Positions 6,928-7,147 of a DNA stretch of 7,147 bases are shown one piece after another. The DNA is taken from contig JAILIJ010000352.1 of assembly GCA_024695315.1 (NCBI GenBank), positions 1-7,147 of the forward strand, given 5' to 3'. The DNA comes from Bacteroidaceae bacterium. Its GTDB lineage: Bacteria; Bacteroidota; Bacteroidia; Bacteroidales; Bacteroidaceae. Below the pieces are notes generated by a model. It ran no database searches. It was not told where the DNA came from and saw nothing but the letters and a program-made list of their open reading frames with translations. How positions within the stretch are numbered: position 1 is the first letter of the stretch; each line of letters starts with the position of its first letter. The position numbers and the translations under genes are program-made.

Positions 6928-6994
6928 AAGAAAAAAGTTTTGCGTGAGCGAGACTTCATTAATTAATATTTTTAACCAAAAACCTAACAAAGCA

Positions 6995-7147
6995 ATGACA
7001 AACCTAAAATCATTAGCTGTCGCAACACTCCTCTGTGCGAGTACAAACGTGTTTGCGTCAAACACTAAGACGACAGTTAATCAGGTGACAAACTCTGTCA
7101 CACTTAGTTCGGATGTAGACTACCTCATCACGAGTACAACACCATTC
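6995..7147 (+). CDS. Secreted protein of unknown function, N-terminal 51 residues (runs off right edge)
   Basis: ATG at 6995 opens a frame that continues to the window edge. The protein starts MTNLKSLAVATLLCAS and has a short basic start, a hydrophobic core and likely cleavage after NVFA (residue 21), so it is exported. Cys14 lies inside the hydrophobic core with no lipobox spacing before it, so I do not call it a lipoprotein. The mature part begins with a Ser/Thr/Val-rich stretch, TTVNQVTNSVTLSSDVDYLI and then TSTTPF. It resembles the start of large beta-rich surface proteins of Prevotella/Bacteroides, but 30 mature residues are too few to name a family. It lies on the same strand as the GH127 gene, so a role in the same glycan pathway is plausible. 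Confidence 0.75.
   Translation, partial: MTNLKSLAVATLLCASTNVFASNTKTTVNQVTNSVTLSSDVDYLITSTTPF

Larger units (their letters stand above)
6752..6994. other. A/C-rich intergenic spacer without a recognised gene
   Basis: This 243-bp spacer between the GH127 stop and the next ATG holds the second copy of the AT-rich repeat and an array of degenerate ACC(A/G)TA units, both listed separately. I see no strong terminator hairpin after the GH127 gene and no convincing -33/-7 promoter pair before the next gene. The two may therefore be co-transcribed, or the promoter may depend on an activator. The - strand frame across 6856-7065 has no recognisable protein features and overlaps the next gene. Confidence 0.5.

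Noticed and set aside
6935..6942. AAGTTTTG as a -7 box for the last gene
   Set aside because: It matches TAnnTTTG except at the first base, but there is no TTTG at the -33 distance, and such strings are common in A/T-rich DNA.
6856..7065. A 69-codon - strand frame
   Set aside because: It crosses the spacer and the signal-peptide codons of the last gene on the opposite strand, and has no motif or promoter.
1..7147. CRISPR array, tRNA, rRNA, riboswitch or a SusC/SusD transporter pair
   Set aside because: No regularly spaced repeats, no cloverleaf or rRNA-like sequence, no recognised aptamer, and no TonB-plug or SusD-like protein appear in any frame.

Overview
The window looks like an accessory carbohydrate-degradation region from a Bacteroidota genome, most likely Prevotella/Segatella or a close relative. 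Three things point there. Several upstream regions carry the Bacteroidota promoter pattern (TTTG, 19-21 bp, TAnnTTTG). None of the genes has a clear Shine-Dalgarno. The large secreted hydrolase ends in a short IYNIQGQ...GIYIKGKK tail of the type IX secretion (T9SS) sorting type. The genus is an inference from family resemblance; I cannot run a search.

Layout. Positions 1 to about 552 are the right-hand part of an insertion sequence. Its transposase (IS5/IS1182-like, DUF772 N-terminus) reads leftward and leaves the window after 152 codons. The element ends with its own promoter and a perfect 14-bp inverted repeat. It abuts a headless DUF4286-family gene (about 553-798, + strand) with no start codon, so the insertion appears to have cut that gene. 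A stem-loop (881-933) separates the remnant from a convergent glycoside hydrolase family 2 gene (941-3520, - strand). A 144-bp intergenic region with back-to-back promoters lies between the GH2 gene and a divergent GH127 gene (3665-6751, + strand). After a 243-bp A/C-rich spacer, a third secreted-protein gene starts at 6995 and runs off the right edge.

How the genes fit together. Both hydrolases have N-terminal signal peptides and intact catalytic motifs. The GH127 enzyme has the Glu/Glu-Cys/Cys-Cys set of retaining beta-L-arabinofuranosidases, extra C-terminal modules and a T9SS-type tail, which suggests surface display or secretion. The GH2 enzyme has no such tail and is probably periplasmic. 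A reasonable but unproven model is stepwise removal of arabinose and galactose (or a similar sugar) from a plant glycan, such as hydroxyproline-rich glycoprotein, arabinogalactan or a pectin side chain. No SusC/SusD pair or regulator is visible, so a complete polysaccharide utilization locus cannot be claimed.

I found no clearly new biological system. The most interesting observations are the arrangement of promoter and inverted repeat at the IS end, the unassigned C-terminal module of the GH127 protein, and a 27-bp repeat found after two unrelated genes.
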